Below the pieces are notes generated by a model. That model was not told where the DNA came from and did no database searches. It was given only the letters and a program-made list of their open reading frames with translations. 64,000 nucleotides of DNA, from assembly GCA_003116995.1 (NCBI GenBank), contig BDSL01000004.1, forward strand, positions 1,240,001-1,304,000, given 5' to 3'. Every line of letters begins with the position of its first letter. The first letter of the stretch is position 1. This document shows, in pieces, positions 61,001 through 64,000 of the stretch. Source of the stretch: Yamagishiella unicocca. Its lineage: Eukaryota; Chlorophyta; Chlorophyceae; Chlamydomonadales; Volvocaceae. The position numbers and the translations under genes are program-made.

Positions 61001-63478
61001 ATGTCGCTGTACACAAGTGAAATCCCTGCGCGCCTGGTGACCGTATCACAGGAAATGAAAGCCTACATTGATATTGACATTGGCGACGCCAGCCGCTACG
61101 CGACGGAGCTCGCAGCGTACCAGCGCGCCTCCGATTGGCTTGCGGCTGTCGGCCCACAGGTCCGCCAAAATGCAAGATTCCGCAATGGATATACAAAGCT
61201 CCTATTTATGATAAATTACTTATTTCGGCGCAGTATGGGCTAAGCGGCAAGCCCGAGGAGCTGGATGAGGAGGCCGCGTGCACGCTTCGCGAGGCTTATG
61301 AAGCTGATCCGTCATGGGCTGGTAAAGGCGATGCTTCAACGGTCAAGCCAGCGGCAATTCGGGCTGGCCGGATCATCATTGCTCTTTTAGACAAGGAGGT
61401 GGGCGGAGGTGGGGGACGACGCTGGCTCGGGCGTGTGGTTCCCAGCTACGCGCCGAACAACCGACCCCTGACCCCAGATTTCACCACCCCGCCTCCCCGC
61501 ATCACTTTTGATGGTTGATCGCAAAGGTGCCGAAGACCGTCGACAACTTCAAGTGCCTGCTGACGGGGGAGAAGGGGCTAGGCAAGGCCAGCAAGAAGCC
61601 CCTGCATTTCAAGGCACGGATGTGTCGAGGGAGGGTACGGAGACAGCGAGGGACAGCTGACACAATCCGAAAGAGCGACGGACAGGGCCCGCCAGGAGCC
61701 GCCAGGGCCCCAATGCATCAGCTCCAGGGCAGGTGGCTGCTGGACACACCACGGCTCCCTTTACGCACATTTCGTTGCGGGTCCATGTCAGAGCCTGAGG
61801 CACGGACGGACACAGGTTTACTGAGCTTACAGCTGACAGACACACAGCGTGAAGCACGGACACAGGCACAGATCTGACTCGAGCGCGAGAGACCTGCCAG
61901 CTCGAGCGCGTTGGTAGACAATTACATCTCTTCACTGCTTGTCGTTCCCACGGATTATGGGCCCATCGCCATCCTCCCGGCCCCCACAACAGGGAAACAA
62001 GTTCCATCGGATAGTGAAGGGCTTTTGCTGCCAGGGGGGCGACATTGTGCGCGGTGAGGCGGAGAGTAAGGACGGGATGGGCAGCTGCAGCTCGCCCTAC
62101 CACTACCGCCATGCGACGCATTATTGCGAGGAGATTTAAACGAAAGCGTGGATCCTGGTTAGCGGCTTGGTTTGGTTTGGAGGCAGCAAGCCCACCCGGA
62201 CAGGGCCGGCGGGTGGCCCTGCCCCATCGTGACCTCCCCTCCAACATTCCGCTCAACTGCACGGCCCCGCCCCGTACCACATTACCATCTGCGTCTCCTC
62301 CCATGCCCCCACAACCCCGACCCGGCCGCTCTAGGGGATGGTTCCGGAGGAGACAGCATCTACGGGGGCCAGTTCAACGACGAGAAACCAGGACTGAAGC
62401 TCAAGCACGATGGCCCCGGGGTCGTGAGCATGGCCAACGGCGGCAAGAACACCAACACCAGCCAGTGAGTGGGGCGGCCAGATGGGCAGCAGGGCGGGGA
62501 GTGCCTGCAGCACCATATTGGAATCCCTGCCGCACGGCCCCTGTTCCCACGGCCCCACCCCCTGTTCGTTTTTGCAACCCCTCACACGCCGCATAGGCAA
62601 CTGATATCGGACCCCTCCGCTGCCTCGCAGGTTCTTTTTCACCCTCGCGGCCGCCCCGCAGTGCGATGGTGGGTCACGGTGGGCGGGCGCCGCATCACAC
62701 GCACCGCTTGATATCCGGCAGCTGCTCGCGCTGCGAAAGGGGGCCCTGGGGTGCGTTCGCCGCGTAGGTGTAGGTGCTATAGTTCCTGTCGGGGCAGCAG
62801 CGGCGAGCGGCTTGTGTCTGGGACCCCGCATGTGCCGGCAGGAGCTACTGGGGCAAGGTGCTGCGCACGATGGTGGTCGTACCACTACCAGAGGCATCCC
62901 CCAGCACCTGCGCCTGCCCAGCCACTGCACCCATGCTCGTGCTCGACTGCCAGAAGGTGTGGTGCTCTGGCGTGCTTCGGAACGAATGCATGATCCACGG
63001 TTCGGTGCGCAGCTGCCTTTAAACCGGAGGTCTTGCCGGGTAGACCCCCTGGCAGGCCCTCCGCTTTCAACCCTAAACCGCCTCCTCGCTCCCTCCCTGG
63101 ACCCTGACCCCTGCCTTGGCCTGGCCCCCCTCAGGCAAGCACGTGGTGTTTGGCAAGGTGCTCGAGGGGCTCGAGATCCTGGCGCGCATAGGTGGGCGGC
63201 GGGCTAGGGTTTAGGGTTTGTCTTCACCACGTGGGTGACTTGACCCGGTTATGATACCGTACTGGTCGGATGGTCCAAGCACTATGGCATGTGGGGTGAC
63301 TACCTAAAACTACCTAAAACTGCCTAAAACTCTAAAACCTTTCAAACCCAAAACCGGTCGGTGCCCGCTAAAACTAACCCGCCACCGCAACCCCACCGCA
63401 ACCGCAGAGGCTGAGGCCGCCAGTGACGACGGCACGCCGCTCGTAGACGTCACGATAGCGGACTGTGGGCTGTGCTGA
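61001..63478 (+). CDS. Cyclophilin-type peptidyl-prolyl cis-trans isomerase with N-terminal insertion
   Basis: Eight exons: 61001-61159, 61234-61398, 61527-61613, 61993-62053, 62335-62464, 62631-62668, 63135-63191, 63408-63478; 255 aa. The strand-1 motif KAYIDIDIG is separated from [20 protein letters not shown] by an insertion of roughly 65 residues containing [13 protein letters not shown]. The catalytic core is [34 protein letters not shown] and [10 protein letters not shown]. Compared with human CypA numbering, Arg55, Phe60, Gln63, Ala101, Asn102, Gln111, Phe113 and His126 are present (Arg143, Phe148, Gln151, Ala191, Asn192, Gln201, Phe203, His216 here); Met61 is Cys and Trp121 is Gln211. 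The intron 61614-61992 appears to use a GC donor. No signal or transit peptide is clear; an in-frame ATG at 60914 would add 29 residues. Likely cytosolic or nuclear. Confidence 0.85.
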
Positions 63479-64000
63479 TGAGGTGACCATGGCCAGCGAA
63501 GCGATGAAGGGGCGACCCGGCTTTGCTGTGTTTGCGGCACCCACTGCTTCATGGGGTACACCAAGGAGTACAGGTCCGAGTGGTCTAGAGTGTGGCGCAA
63601 ATGTCCGTAAACGCGACACCGGCCTTTGTGTCCGGCAGTGTGCTGTATGCCTCCAAAACGGGGCTGGAACGCTGGATCCTTATGCCTCCAAAACAGGGCT
63701 GGATCCTTATGCCTTCAAGTTGGGGCTAGATCCCGTGCGTTTTTAGCCATGTGTTAAAAAGCCACGCTGCGATGGCGTCAGTCGGGTGCGCCAAGGTCTT
63801 CGCTTTCTAGGTGGCCGGATATATAGCGATGCGCTGTTTTCCAAATTCATGCTCTCCTTTTCAACCGAAGGTGGTAATCTACGCTGCCCAGGGGTCTATT
63901 TGCATCCAGAATCCTATCGGTCTCTGGGCAACGTGGTGGTGGTGGAACTAGTATATGCTTCGCATCCTGAACTAGGCTGATGTACACACGTCACAAGCAG
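63479..64000. other. Right flank: cyclophilin 3' region
   Basis: Contains a three-unit repeat (63646-63733) and a 64-codon open frame (63786-63980) with no recognisable feature. No TGTAA signal seen before the window ends. Confidence 0.45.
63646..63733. repeat. Imperfect ~27-35 bp tandem repeat
   Basis: Three units starting TATGCCTCCAAAACGGGGCT, TATGCCTCCAAAACAGGGCT and TATGCCTTCAAGTTGGGGCT, each ending near GGATCCT. Confidence 0.8.

Overview
The window looks like nuclear DNA of a volvocine/chlamydomonadalean green alga. Genes are GC-rich in the coding parts, split into many small exons with GT-AG introns, rich in Ala/Gly/Gln low-complexity stretches, and some are followed by TGTAA polyadenylation signals. 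The products (a TOC159-type chloroplast import receptor, a chloroplast-type HSP70 escort protein, an SnRK2-like kinase, a giant tiny-macrocysts/PAS membrane protein) fit such an alga. Species is not determined.

Layout. 1-2465: no convincing gene. 2466-12298 (-): TOC159-family import receptor, 14 exons, 1046 aa; one intron holds a 2.8-kb minisatellite of 42-bp units. 14178-20727 (+): SnRK2-like kinase, 11 exons, 886 aa, divergent from TOC159. 23471-26064 (-): signal-anchored coiled-coil type I membrane protein ending in a dilysine tail; a second small spliced ORF (22920-23398) follows it after 72 bp on the same strand and could be its bicistronic partner. 26325-27228 (+): DNL zinc-finger HSP70-escort protein. 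27304-33244: gene-poor, repeat-bearing. 33245-48452 (+): a 39-exon gene for a 2162-aa TmcB-like membrane protein with three PAS-like segments, the first FixL-like. 48453-56444: gene-poor, with tandem and interspersed repeats, one tRNA-Arg(ACG) and a small three-exon gene (53134-53568). 56445-59948 (-): MFS transporter, 4 exons. 61001-63478 (+): divergent cyclophilin, 8 exons, with one probable GC-AG intron.

All exon structures were worked out by hand from the sequence. They keep the reading frame across every junction and agree with protein-family motifs, but no transcript data were available. The genes do not form one pathway. TOC159 and the HSP70 escort protein both serve chloroplast protein import or folding. 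The kinase, the PAS membrane protein and the transporter are sensing, signalling and transport functions. A short repeat family recurs only inside introns of three of the genes, in both orientations.
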